From a virus: 64,000 nucleotides of DNA. The position numbers and the translations under genes were made by a program. The first letter of the stretch is position 1, and each line of letters opens with the position of its first letter. Below are positions 54,852 to 62,897 of the stretch, piece by piece. The DNA lies in IMG/VR virus record IMGVR_UViG_3300027747_002198, positions 97,800-161,799 of that record; one strand, written 5' to 3'. The notes beneath the pieces were generated by a model. It was not told the origin of the DNA and made no database searches. It saw only the letters and a list, made by a program, of their open reading frames with translations.

Positions 54852-56171
54852 ATGCTTATTCTAGTAATCGATCCATCAGCTCTTAATTTAGACTTTTGCT
54901 TGCGATGCATACACTTTGGTCATACCGTAAAATGGTATACCAAAGGTTCTCGTTCTAGCCATATTGGCAAAGACCTTGTTGATAAAGTCGATAACTGGAA
55001 AAAGTATATGGATGTGGCTGACCTCATCTTCTCCGCAGACAACTTAGAATTTATGTCGGAGATTGATGAGTATATGAAGAAAGGCTATCCAATCTTTGGA
55101 CCTGGAAAACGTGCGGCCAAACTTGAATTAGACCGTATGTATGGTCAAAAAGTCATTGAGGAGTTTGGTGGAAAAACCATTCCATCACACGAATTCAAAA
55201 ACTTTGATGCTGCTATTCAGTTCGTCAAAGACAATCCAAAGCGTTATGTGTGCAAACCTTGTGGTGAGGAAGAAGATAAAACCTTATCATATGTTGCTAA
55301 AGATGAAGCCGATTTGATTGGTTTTCTCAATAAGCGTAAAGAAAAGGGTGGCGCACCACATTTCATTCTCCAAGAATTCAAAAAAGGTTACGAAGCTGCC
55401 GTTACTGGTATCTTTGGACCAGGCGGTTGGATGCCTTTCTGGTGTGAAGGTGTAGAGCATAAGAAACTCATGGATAACGACCTAGGACCCAATACAGGCG
55501 AAATGGGAACGGTTATCCGCTATGTTAAAGAGTCTAAGTTGGCTGATATGTTGATGAAGCCAATGGAAGAAACCCTACACAAGATTGGTTATTGTGGTAT
55601 TCTTGACATGAATGTTATTATCGATGAAAAAGATGGCACACCATGGCCAATGGAATGGACTGCCAGACCGGGTTATCCAATGTGGAACATTATGATGTCA
55701 TTACACAAGAATGAAGATCCTGCCGAATGGATGCTTGATTGTGTTAAAGGCGAAAACACATTAGAGGTCGAGTTTAAAACTTCTGTTGGTGTTGTGATGG
55801 CAAATGCCGATTTTCCATGGAACAAAAAAGATGATGAAGAATATTTGGACTTTGCTATATTCATGGATGAAGTTACCGAAAAAGAATTAGATAATGTTCA
55901 TCCTGCTGAAATAAAATTGACACATACTTGCAAGATGATGGATGATAAATTAGTTGAAGATTGTCCTGAGTGGGGTACAGCAGGTTCGTATATTCTTATT
56001 TGTACCGGTGTTGGTGATAATGTTACCGAAGCCAAAGATAAAGCTTACGATTTGGTAAAGAAAATTAAACTTGGTAACGATGTTGCTTGGCGTACCGATA
56101 TTGGTAAGAATATGGAAAAAACTCTACCAAAAATTCAAAAATATGGCTTTTATAAAGGCTGGAAGTATTGA
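54852..56171 (+). CDS. ATP-grasp ligase (PurD-like)
   Basis: A 439-residue ATP-grasp enzyme. The order resembles phosphoribosylamine-glycine ligase: MLILVIDPSALNLDFCLRCI, FGPGKRAAKLELDRMYGQKV (with KRAAKLE), YVCKPCGEEEDKTLSYVAKD, ILQEFKKGYEAAVTG, then KLMDNDLGPNTGEMGTVIRY (the DNxxGPNTGxMG motif), EWTARPGYPMWN. Related ligases join amines to acids, so a true PurD role is not certain. Its end carries the promoter for the next gene. Confidence 0.75.
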   Translation: MLILVIDPSALNLDFCLRCIHFGHTVKWYTKGSRSSHIGKDLVDKVDNWKKYMDVADLIFSADNLEFMSEIDEYMKKGYPIFGPGKRAAKLELDRMYGQKVIEEFGGKTIPSHEFKNFDAAIQFVKDNPKRYVCKPCGEEEDKTLSYVAKDEADLIGFLNKRKEKGGAPHFILQEFKKGYEAAVTGIFGPGGWMPFWCEGVEHKKLMDNDLGPNTGEMGTVIRYVKESKLADMLMKPMEETLHKIGYCGILDMNVIIDEKDGTPWPMEWTARPGYPMWNIMMSLHKNEDPAEWMLDCVKGENTLEVEFKTSVGVVMANADFPWNKKDDEEYLDFAIFMDEVTEKELDNVHPAEIKLTHTCKMMDDKLVEDCPEWGTAGSYILICTGVGDNVTEAKDKAYDLVKKIKLGNDVAWRTDIGKNMEKTLPKIQKYGFYKGWKY

Positions 56172-56196
56172 CATTTAACTTTGATTGTGTTATAAT
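56168..56196 (+). promoter_or_regulatory. Sigma70-like promoter
   Basis: TTGACA 56168-56173, 17 bases, TATAAT 56191-56196, 7 bases before the ATG at 56203 (a short leader). Consensus host-type promoter starting in the stop codon of the ATP-grasp gene. Confidence 0.75.
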
Positions 56197-56202
56197 TACA
56201 TT

Positions 56203-56811
56203 ATGAATATATTTTACCTCGATAAAAATCCCCAAAAGTGTGCACAGATGCACGTTGATAAACATTGCGTGAAGATGATACTCGAATATGCTCAACTTCT
56301 TTCTACTGCTCATCGTTTGCTTGATGGTACACCAACTGTTGGCCTCAGCAAAGCAGGTCGCAAACAAACTCGATATGTTTTATCTGATAGTCGTGACAGC
56401 ATTTTATATTCTGCTACTCATAATAATCATCCTTCTGCTGTGTGGTGCCGAGCATCATCTGCAAACTATATGTGGCTAGCTGAACTGTTAGAAGAATGTT
56501 GCAAAGAATATACCTATCGTTATGGTAAAATTCATAAAGTAGAATCTAGCGGATTAATGCAAGCACTCAAAAATAATTTTCCAAAAAATATTCCTAATAA
56601 ACCATTTACAGGTCCTACGCCTGCCATGCCAGACGAATGTAAAGTTCCTGGTGACCCATTAAAATCGTATCATAATTATTATTCCATGAACAAGCAGCAC
56701 CTCTGGTCATGGAAAGGTAAGATAAATAGTAGAAATAGACCACAATGGTTAAATGAAATGCTAATGCAAAAGTTACATGACACTAACCAAGAACTAGGAT
56801 TGATTTATTAA
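56203..56811 (+). CDS. Conserved phage protein, possible DNA-repair glycosylase-like
   Basis: A 202-residue protein. MNIFYLDKNPQKCAQMHVDK, HCVKMILEYAQLLSTAHRLL, ATHNNHPSAVWCRASSANYM, and TGPTPAMPDECKVPGDPLKS. I know this family as common in T4-like phages, where it is often annotated as a pyrimidine-dimer glycosylase; the DenV motifs are not obvious, so I treat that as unproven. His-rich N-terminus may bind metal. Confidence 0.65.
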   Translation: MNIFYLDKNPQKCAQMHVDKHCVKMILEYAQLLSTAHRLLDGTPTVGLSKAGRKQTRYVLSDSRDSILYSATHNNHPSAVWCRASSANYMWLAELLEECCKEYTYRYGKIHKVESSGLMQALKNNFPKNIPNKPFTGPTPAMPDECKVPGDPLKSYHNYYSMNKQHLWSWKGKINSRNRPQWLNEMLMQKLHDTNQELGLIY

Positions 56812-57089
56812 TGCCATCATATGATTTTCTAAACAAAGAAACTGGTGAACGAGAAGAACACCGTATGTCCTACACCGCCTTAGACCAATTCAAGGTCGAT
56901 AACCCACACCTAGAACTACATATATTTGCCGAGAACCTTCCTATCATGGGTGATGGTGTTCGTATGTCAGTTCCAGGTATTGGACAACCTCATGCTGCAT
57001 TTGAATCTGGAGTTATTCAACGAATGCAAGAAACAATTCCAGGTAATACTATGAAAGGTCATAAGACCAAACGACCGAGAGAGTGGTAA
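56811..57089 (+). CDS. Conserved small T4-like protein (FmdB-like opening)
   Basis: A 92-residue protein starting PSYDFLNKETGEREEHRMSY, an opening shared by FmdB-like phage proteins of T4-like cyanophages, but without the zinc-ribbon Cys pairs. The end is basic (KGHKTKRPREW). Shares its first base with the previous stop. Confidence 0.65.
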   Translation: MPSYDFLNKETGEREEHRMSYTALDQFKVDNPHLELHIFAENLPIMGDGVRMSVPGIGQPHAAFESGVIQRMQETIPGNTMKGHKTKRPREW

Positions 57090-57109
57090 AATAACAAAGG
57101 AGATAATAA

Positions 57110-57280
57110 TTGTCAAACAAACGTATGCAATCAAAACAACAAAGATTATATTACGAACAAAATAATAAAGAAAAGGTTAGACAAGAATTAGAAGAATTTG
57201 TGAAACAAGAACGAGAAGTAGAACGAAAATCAGCAATAATCTCAACATTTGATCCACATAGGAATTCGTATTATAATTGA
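57110..57280 (+). CDS. Small charged protein, TTG start
   Basis: A 56-residue protein; a strong AAGGAG 7 bases before TTG 57110 decides this start over the ATG five codons later. Highly charged helix (EKVRQELEEFVKQEREVERK). Unknown function. Followed by a GATAAATA late-like site. Confidence 0.55.
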   Translation: MSNKRMQSKQQRLYYEQNNKEKVRQELEEFVKQEREVERKSAIISTFDPHRNSYYN

Positions 57281-57288
57281 GATAAATA
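57281..57288 (+). promoter_or_regulatory. Late-promoter-like GATAAATA before the adhesin
   Basis: Directly after the previous stop, 30 bases before the ATG at 57319. Serves a structural gene, which fits late expression. Confidence 0.6.
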
Positions 57289-57318
57289 GTATTATTAACC
57301 ATTTCAAGAATAATACAA

Positions 57319-58452
57319 ATGGCACTAGCACCTACAGGATCCATCTCAGCATCACAAGTCAATTCAGAATTGGGCAGATCATCTACCGCTCAATTTAGTT
57401 GGGGTGATGCGACTTTTAAAAAATTAGTCATGGAATCTGGACCTATTGATTTAGGTGCAGCAAGAGGTTCTGCTTATATCAACAGTAACCGAGAAAATTT
57501 AAACTTATTTTCTGCCATTGGTTCACCTTCTGTTACAACCACTTACAAAATCTTATTTGAATCTGGTGTTACTGTTGGTGGCACACATGGAAATAGTGCA
57601 TTATATGTTGGAGATTTTCCTGCAGGATCTACCGTACTTATCAATAATTATGGTAACATACTAGGTGCTGGTGGTTATGGCGGTGGTTATTATAGTAGTG
57701 GTGAACAAGGTGGCACAGCAATCAATGCAGCATATGGTAATGAATCTATTGTAATTAATAATTATGGTTTGATATATGGTGGCGGTGGCGGCGGAGGTTC
57801 CGGTGGTGCCGGTGGTACCGGTGGCCAAGGTGGTGGAGGATATTATTACCAAGGTTATGAAGTATATGACCGAGGAAACGGTTATTATGTGGTTCAGAAT
57901 TTAGATAAAAACGGAGGTCAAACAGGCTACGCCGTGTATTGGGCAGGAAATAATGTGACGGGTAACGGGTTTTATTACCAAGGCGGTTACGAACAAAGTG
58001 ACTACTCATCTAACAAATATGCATCATGGACTTCAGCAAACTATTGGAACGTAGGAAGTTATTATCCAGTATATACCAATGGTGGTGGCGGTGGCGGAGG
58101 CGGATCTGGTGGTGCCGGGGGTCGTGGATATGGATATGATGGTGGAAATAGTGGTGGATCTGGTGGAAATCCTGGAAATGGTGGTGGTGCGCCAGATACA
58201 AATGCAGGTTGGGGTGGACAAGGTGGTACCGGTGGTACTGGAGGCACAGGCGGCGGATGGGGTTCTGCCGGCAATCAGGGTGATACAGGAAATTACGGAT
58301 TTACCGGAGGCAACGGAAACAACGGCGGCGGATATGGCGGATCTTCTGGATATGGTGGTGCATCCGGTGGTTCTGCTGGATTATATCTATATAAAGCAGG
58401 ACAAAATGTAACACTTAACAATTATGGAGGCCTCGCAGGAGGATTAGCATGA
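57319..58452 (+). CDS. Gly-rich tail-fibre tip adhesin
   Basis: A 377-residue protein. The N-terminus MALAPTGSISASQVNSELGR resembles T4-like structural proteins. The C-terminal two-thirds is made of Gly-rich runs (GGGGGGGSGGAGGTGGQGGG, and two more clusters) separated by short Tyr/Asn-rich loops, like the polyglycine sandwich of T4-type gp38 adhesins that recognise the host receptor. The loops between runs are likely the receptor contact. Followed by three small genes likely linked to fibres. Confidence 0.8.
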   Translation: MALAPTGSISASQVNSELGRSSTAQFSWGDATFKKLVMESGPIDLGAARGSAYINSNRENLNLFSAIGSPSVTTTYKILFESGVTVGGTHGNSALYVGDFPAGSTVLINNYGNILGAGGYGGGYYSSGEQGGTAINAAYGNESIVINNYGLIYGGGGGGGSGGAGGTGGQGGGGYYYQGYEVYDRGNGYYVVQNLDKNGGQTGYAVYWAGNNVTGNGFYYQGGYEQSDYSSNKYASWTSANYWNVGSYYPVYTNGGGGGGGGSGGAGGRGYGYDGGNSGGSGGNPGNGGGAPDTNAGWGGQGGTGGTGGTGGGWGSAGNQGDTGNYGFTGGNGNNGGGYGGSSGYGGASGGSAGLYLYKAGQNVTLNNYGGLAGGLA

Positions 58453-58763
58453 GTCAATTTAATTATACAATAGACGAATTCGATGCGGAATTAAAAACAT
58501 TAAAAGTAACTTTTGATGATGGTAGTTGGGCTAAAATTCAATTAAGAGAACCAATACCAACAACGGAACAAGAAGTTGATGATGTTGTTAAACATTACAC
58601 AGCCACAAAAGAGCAGGTTGCTGCAAGAACAGGAACAGCAAATGTAAATTTTATTGGTGCAATGGTCGGCCAAAATAGAACCGCAGAAAGATTTAGTACA
58701 AGTACGGCTACGTTTTTGCCTATTCCGCCAGATATTTCAAATCCAAATGAAGTCATATTATGA
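58449..58763 (+). CDS. Tail-fibre-associated hypothetical protein
   Basis: A 104-residue protein, TFDDGSWAKIQLREPIPTTE, then DVVKHYTATKEQVAARTGT. Placed after the adhesin with ATGA overlap. A fibre chaperone or small tail component is possible from position only. Confidence 0.55.
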   Translation: MSQFNYTIDEFDAELKTLKVTFDDGSWAKIQLREPIPTTEQEVDDVVKHYTATKEQVAARTGTANVNFIGAMVGQNRTAERFSTSTATFLPIPPDISNPNEVIL

Positions 58764-59278
58764 TTTTGGCATCTACAAAAACTACGCCAAATTTTAGTTA
58801 TGGCATAGGAATAATGTCACCTGGAGAAACAATAACATGTTCAATGTCTGCAGATGGTGAATTTAATCAAATAATTTATCTTATTGATGACACAGAAGCA
58901 AATTGCACTCCACTAGATGCAGGTTCTGCGTTAGGTACAAAACATTTAACTCCTGGTGTAAATGATTTGTCAGAATACATGAATGTGCCTGTTGAATTTA
59001 AAAATTGGTATTTTGGAACAGATTTGGATGTAGGATCAAAATATTTTGCAATTAAACCTAGACCAATGACAGATCGTTATAAATTATCGGTAATTGAAGA
59101 TAACCAAACTATTACAGGAAGTTCGAACGGAACATTTATTATTTCTTTTACGTCTAGATTAGTGGTAAATGGCAACACTAAAATTGATGCTTTAAGAAAC
59201 GCTACAGTTCCCGAGGGAAAAACAGTAACCGTCAATGTGACACCTGGTGAAATGGGATTTTTACTTGAAAAGGTATAA
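58760..59278 (+). CDS. Adhesin-cluster protein, paralogue A
   Basis: A 172-residue beta-rich protein with a core IIYLIDDTEANCTPLDAGSA, TPGVNDLSEYMNVPVEFKNW, KPRPMTDRYKLSVIEDNQTI and a closing VPEGKTVTVNVTPGEMGFLL. It shares its order of motifs with the next gene, so the two are tandem paralogues. ATGA overlap with the previous gene. Possibly fibre or capsid decoration. Confidence 0.6.
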   Translation: MILASTKTTPNFSYGIGIMSPGETITCSMSADGEFNQIIYLIDDTEANCTPLDAGSALGTKHLTPGVNDLSEYMNVPVEFKNWYFGTDLDVGSKYFAIKPRPMTDRYKLSVIEDNQTITGSSNGTFIISFTSRLVVNGNTKIDALRNATVPEGKTVTVNVTPGEMGFLLEKV

Positions 59279-59281
59279 CGA

Positions 59282-59860
59282 ATGGTTGTACATAAAATAT
59301 TAGACGCAAAAAGATTTATTGCTTGTCACGGTTATGCTTCCGCAAATGAACAAATAGTTGCACCAAATACATTTTCTGGTGGTTTTGGCCAAATAATGTA
59401 TATCTTAACTGGTTCAGCAACAATTTCTCCCACAGATTCAAACTCACCAGTATTACCTAAAACATTTCATGTTGGCGTAAATGATATTACCGAATATTAT
59501 GGTACACCCTGTACATATACAGCAGGACCGGATGGAGGAACTTGGATTTGTATTAATCCAATTCCAATGAATGCTAGATATAAAATGACAGAGTTGGTAG
59601 ACGGCCAAGTAATACATGGAGATTTAGTGGAAAAAACCGTAATATGTTTTTCTGGCACAATTGAAGCAAACGATAAAAAAATAGAAAATATGAATTATGC
59701 AAGAATTACAAGCAATAAAGTGGTTAAAATAAAGATACCAAATAAATCTGTAGCCGTTTTATTGGAAAGAATACAAGGAACAAATATTGAAAGATTGTCT
59801 GAAAATCCACCAAAAAATGTGCCGGACATTTATAAAGATGTCGTTACACGAGAATTATAG
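59282..59860 (+). CDS. Adhesin-cluster protein, paralogue B
   Basis: A 192-residue protein. GQIMYILTGSATISPTDSNS, HVGVNDITEYYGTPCTYTAG, NPIPMNARYKMTELVDGQVI, then NKVVKIKIPNKSVAVLLERI line up with the previous protein in order and spacing. It has an extra C-terminal tail (ENPPKNVPDIYKDVVTREL). Structural role inferred from position. Confidence 0.6.
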   Translation: MVVHKILDAKRFIACHGYASANEQIVAPNTFSGGFGQIMYILTGSATISPTDSNSPVLPKTFHVGVNDITEYYGTPCTYTAGPDGGTWICINPIPMNARYKMTELVDGQVIHGDLVEKTVICFSGTIEANDKKIENMNYARITSNKVVKIKIPNKSVAVLLERIQGTNIERLSENPPKNVPDIYKDVVTREL

Positions 59861-59871
59861 TTAATATAAAC

Positions 59872-59900
59872 TTGACATATATAATTAAAACCATTATAAT
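59872..59900 (+). promoter_or_regulatory. Sigma70-like promoter
   Basis: TTGACA 59872-59877, 17 bases, TATAAT 59895-59900, 9 bases before the ATG at 59909. Consensus host-type promoter in a 48-base gap. Confidence 0.8.
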
Positions 59901-59908
59901 ATACGAAT

Positions 59909-60937
59909 ATGAAAACCCGTCCACTTAAAAATTATAGTTCATCCGTAGGTGTGGAAGCCTATGATGTTGATTTTAAATGCCAAGAAGAAATAATGGCATT
60001 AGGTAAACTTGTTTCTGAACAATGTGTCGTTGCCGTTAATCAAGAAATTCCTACACAAACACTCCTTGAAACTATGACCTCATGGGGATCACCTAGTCAA
60101 GCATTAATTCATAGTTATGTTGTACAACGAAAATTAAGTGGTCGACATTGGAGAGAAATATTATTAAACTTAGGTTATATTACGGATGACATTAAAGATA
60201 TGGCAGCCGCCGTAAGTATGGTGAGTTATAAAAAAGGTGAAAAGAATCGACCAAAAGGAATTTTTGCAAATGGTGAATTGGATTGGCATAGTGACCAATG
60301 TGCCTTTGACGATTCCCCTAGAGTTATTGGATTACAGAGCGTTTCAGATACCGTAAATAGTGCTACACAATTTTTATGCACGCATGATGCGTTTGAAGCA
60401 TTGAGCTCTGATATGAAAAGCATGGTAAAAGAATTAGTATGTAAACATAAATGGCAAGATAATGTAATGGCGCCAGGTTTAAATGAGGTGCAGACATTAA
60501 TCATTCATTATAATATGGTACCCCTCGATGGCATGGAAACTAGACTGTATGCGGAATCGGTTACTGGTCTATCGGGCATTAAATTCCCAAGCCACAGTTT
60601 TGATGGATTTGTAGGAATGTCTAGAGAAGAAAGTGATAAAATATTAAAAGAACTTGCTGGTGATATTTACAAAGACAAATATGTACATACGCAAAATTGG
60701 CAAGATGGACAAATTGTGTTTATGGACCAAGAAATTACATTACATAAACGACCAACTAATATTTTAGATGGTGATAAGAGGACAATGGCAAGAGCTATTA
60801 CTTATTGGGACAAATTATATCCAGAAAAATCTCCACATAAAACTGTACGAGTTGATGGCGTAGAATATTCACTTGATGATTTTTGTAAATTGGTTGACGC
60901 AGACAGAAAAAAAAGGTTTGAACTTACAGGTATTTAA
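59909..60937 (+). CDS. TauD/TfdA-like 2OG-Fe(II) dioxygenase
   Basis: A 342-residue protein. ELDWHSDQCAFDDSP (H-x-D iron site, about 126-140) and DGQIVFMDQEITLHKRPTNI then KRTMARAITYW (distal His and Arg) are the TauD pattern; TauD enzymes hydroxylate or cleave small organic substrates using 2-oxoglutarate. It is unlike the smaller candidate at 23986. The strong promoter in front suggests early expression. Substrate unknown. Confidence 0.75.
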   Translation: MKTRPLKNYSSSVGVEAYDVDFKCQEEIMALGKLVSEQCVVAVNQEIPTQTLLETMTSWGSPSQALIHSYVVQRKLSGRHWREILLNLGYITDDIKDMAAAVSMVSYKKGEKNRPKGIFANGELDWHSDQCAFDDSPRVIGLQSVSDTVNSATQFLCTHDAFEALSSDMKSMVKELVCKHKWQDNVMAPGLNEVQTLIIHYNMVPLDGMETRLYAESVTGLSGIKFPSHSFDGFVGMSREESDKILKELAGDIYKDKYVHTQNWQDGQIVFMDQEITLHKRPTNILDGDKRTMARAITYWDKLYPEKSPHKTVRVDGVEYSLDDFCKLVDADRKKRFELTGI

Positions 60938-60943
60938 TATATT

Positions 60944-61777
60944 ATGAAAAAAATTCTTATTATGGGTTTGCCTGGTTCAGGTAAAACAACATTGGCCGAG
61001 GCACTAAAAAAATATTTGGAAGAAAATGGAGAAATCTCCTACAATAGAGCTCTATTAGAACCTGTAGATTGTAATGTAAAAGTAAATTGGTTTAATGCTG
61101 ATGTGATCCGTAAAAAATATAATGATTGGGATTTTTCAAACGCTGGTCGTATTCGCCAATCATTAAGAATGGCACAGTTTGCCATAGAATCTGGTGGCGA
61201 TTATGTTATCTGTGATTTTGTAGCACCTTTAGTTGAAATGAGAAATAACTTTAAAGCCGATTGGACCATTTGGATGGATACAATTGATAAAGGTCGTTTT
61301 GATGATACCAATAAGGCTTTCATTTCGCCAGAGGTATATGATTTCCGTATCACAGAACAAAATGCCGACAAGTGGGCTGAATTTATTGGCAACCACATTA
61401 TTGAAAATCGTAGGCGTCCTACATTCGATTGGCAAAAAGAAACTGTGCAGATGTTAGGACGTTGGCAACCGTGGCATCAAGGACACAGAGCTCTATTTGA
61501 AAGAGCTATTGCCAAAACCGGCCAAGTGTGTATAATGATAAGAGATTGTCAAGGTTGGCAAGGTTCCAATCCATTTGCAATTGAACAAGTTAAATCCTAC
61601 ATTAAAAAAGATTTGGATCCATTATTTCAAGGCCAATATGAAATACAAGTTGTACCAAATATTACCAATATCACATATGGTCGTGATGTTGGATATAAAA
61701 TTGAAAAAGAAGAATTTGATGATGAAACAACAAATATTAGTGCGACAAAAATTAGAAAAGAAATGGGGTTAAAATGA
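60944..61777 (+). CDS. APS-kinase-like / nucleotidylyltransferase fusion
   Basis: A 277-residue bifunctional protein. The N-terminal part (1-150) has KILIMGLPGSGKTTLAEALK (P-loop), WFNADVIRKKYNDWDFSNAG, RIRQSLRMAQFA, a layout like adenylylsulfate kinase. The C-terminal part (about 165-277) is a nucleotidylyltransferase with LGRWQPWHQGHRALFERA (HxGH) and NISATKIRKEMG (ISxTxxR). APS kinase makes PAPS, the donor for the sulfotransferase at 26426. The kinase substrate is not certain: other small kinases share this P-loop. Confidence 0.7.
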   Translation: MKKILIMGLPGSGKTTLAEALKKYLEENGEISYNRALLEPVDCNVKVNWFNADVIRKKYNDWDFSNAGRIRQSLRMAQFAIESGGDYVICDFVAPLVEMRNNFKADWTIWMDTIDKGRFDDTNKAFISPEVYDFRITEQNADKWAEFIGNHIIENRRRPTFDWQKETVQMLGRWQPWHQGHRALFERAIAKTGQVCIMIRDCQGWQGSNPFAIEQVKSYIKKDLDPLFQGQYEIQVVPNITNITYGRDVGYKIEKEEFDDETTNISATKIRKEMGLK

Positions 61778-62427
61778 CCTTCAATTTCTGTCCACCCAAA
61801 GTCCTTGCTGACTTAAAATCCGAAACTTTTCCCGATGGTAAGCGCTATTATACACTAGAAGATGGTACAAAATTACCATCGGTAACTACTGTGCTTGGTG
61901 CTCAAAAGAAAGAAGCCATCATGAAATGGCGCAAACGAGTTGGTGAAGAAGAAGCCAATCGTGTATCACGCAAAGCAACTTCAAGAGGTACTAATGTTCA
62001 CACTTTATGTGAACGATATTTAAATAATGAATCTTTAGGCGATATTATGCCTGATGCGGTTGAAATGTTTCGCTCTCTCAAACCATTGCTAAATAGAATT
62101 GATAACATTCATTATCAAGAATGTGCATTGTGGTCTAAACAATTAGGCATGGCAGGTCGTGTAGACTGTATCGGTGAGTTTGATGGTGTATTATCTGTGA
62201 TTGATTTTAAAACATCAAAGAAGATTAAAACATCAGCAGACATTGAAGATTATTATTGGCAGACTGCTGCATATGCTTTGATGTACGAAGAAATGATTGG
62301 CGTACCAATTGATAATTTAGTAATTATTATGGCAGTTGAGGATGAACAACCATTATTGTTTAAGCAAAAAACTGCTGATCACATTCATGGTTTAGTGAAA
62401 GCAATTAATTTTTATAAGAATCAGTAA
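61774..62427 (+). CDS. PD-(D/E)XK nuclease, RecB/MGME1-like
   Basis: A 217-residue protein: YTLEDGTKLPSVTTVLGAQK, ATSRGTNVHTLCERYL (helix with H), AGRVDCIGEFDGVLSVIDFK then TSKKIKTSADIEDYYWQTAA (D, D-x-K, Q/Y motif of RecB-like nucleases, about residues 127-165). Likely a DNA exonuclease acting in recombination or repair. It overlaps the previous gene by 4 bases. Confidence 0.8.
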   Translation: MTFNFCPPKVLADLKSETFPDGKRYYTLEDGTKLPSVTTVLGAQKKEAIMKWRKRVGEEEANRVSRKATSRGTNVHTLCERYLNNESLGDIMPDAVEMFRSLKPLLNRIDNIHYQECALWSKQLGMAGRVDCIGEFDGVLSVIDFKTSKKIKTSADIEDYYWQTAAYALMYEEMIGVPIDNLVIIMAVEDEQPLLFKQKTADHIHGLVKAINFYKNQ

Positions 62428-62630
62428 GATTTCCTGTTTAGATTAAAACAGGTGGTGGGTCGGACTTTTATGTAAAAAAATGGAGAAATTAATATCTATA
62501 GTTACCAATGCCGTTAGTTAAACTGTTGTGGAGAAGCCTCCAGTACCAATTTCATCATTATTACCACAATAATCATTGACTTTCACTAAATACTACTGTA
62601 TAATACAAATATAGAGTAAAGGAATTAATT
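62428..62630 (+). other. Intergenic stretch with hairpins and promoter
   Basis: No gene of reasonable length. CCTGTTT/AAACAGG hairpin at 62433-62452, then TGGAG/CTCCA around AAGC near 62528-62541, then the promoter at 62576. A 13-codon frame at 62482 is too short to support. Confidence 0.5.
62576..62604 (+). promoter_or_regulatory. Sigma70-like promoter
   Basis: TTGACT 62576-62581, 17 bases, TATAAT 62599-62604 in the context ACTGTATAATAC. Contains CTAAATA (cyanophage-like late motif) in the spacer. The ATG is at 62631 after AAAGGAATTAATT. Confidence 0.75.
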
Positions 62631-62762
62631 ATGAAAGTTAACAAAATCATTAAAAAAATGTACGAAGCTTGCATTAAACACGATAAAGAGAAAGAAAAGA
62701 AACTCTGGTTTAAAGCAATTAAAAAATCTCTCAAAGGTAAACATACTGAATCTATAAAATAA
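62631..62762 (+). CDS. Small basic protein
   Basis: A 43-residue Lys-rich protein (MKVNKIIKKMYEACIKHDKE, then KKSLKGKHTE). It has its own strong promoter and ribosome site, and a terminator-like hairpin follows. Basic and helical, unknown function. Confidence 0.65.
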   Translation: MKVNKIIKKMYEACIKHDKEKEKKLWFKAIKKSLKGKHTESIK

Positions 62763-62776
62763 ATTATTTGCTGTAC

Positions 62777-62819
62777 CTGACGGCCGAACCGATTACTCTG
62801 GTAGCGCCGTCAGTTTCTT
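62777..62819 (+). terminator. Terminator-like hairpin
   Basis: CTGACGGC (62777-62784) pairs perfectly with GCCGTCAG (62806-62813); inner ACC/GGT pairs. Followed by TTTCTT. Ends the 43-residue gene unit. Confidence 0.65.
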
Positions 62820-62897
62820 AAAACCCTCCACAAAAGTCAGAAGTACTTGGAGACCAAGATAACGGTTTATCGTTATCGTAATCAAAAAGGAGATATG

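Noticed and set aside
56721-56728. GATAAATA inside the gene at 56203
   Set aside because: It is within coding sequence with no gene start at a suitable distance in front of a late gene; probably chance.
57661-58274. Several minus-strand and shifted frames opposite the Gly-rich adhesin
   Set aside because: They arise from repetitive glycine codons, giving Pro-, His- or Thr-rich products with no ribosome sites.
57780-58330. CRISPR-like repetition
   Set aside because: The repeats are GGT/GGC/GGA codons of one protein, with no regular spacers. No CRISPR array is seen anywhere in the window.
62482-62523. A 13-codon frame starting MEKLISI
   Set aside because: Too short, with no clear ribosome site; more likely part of the intergenic stretch.
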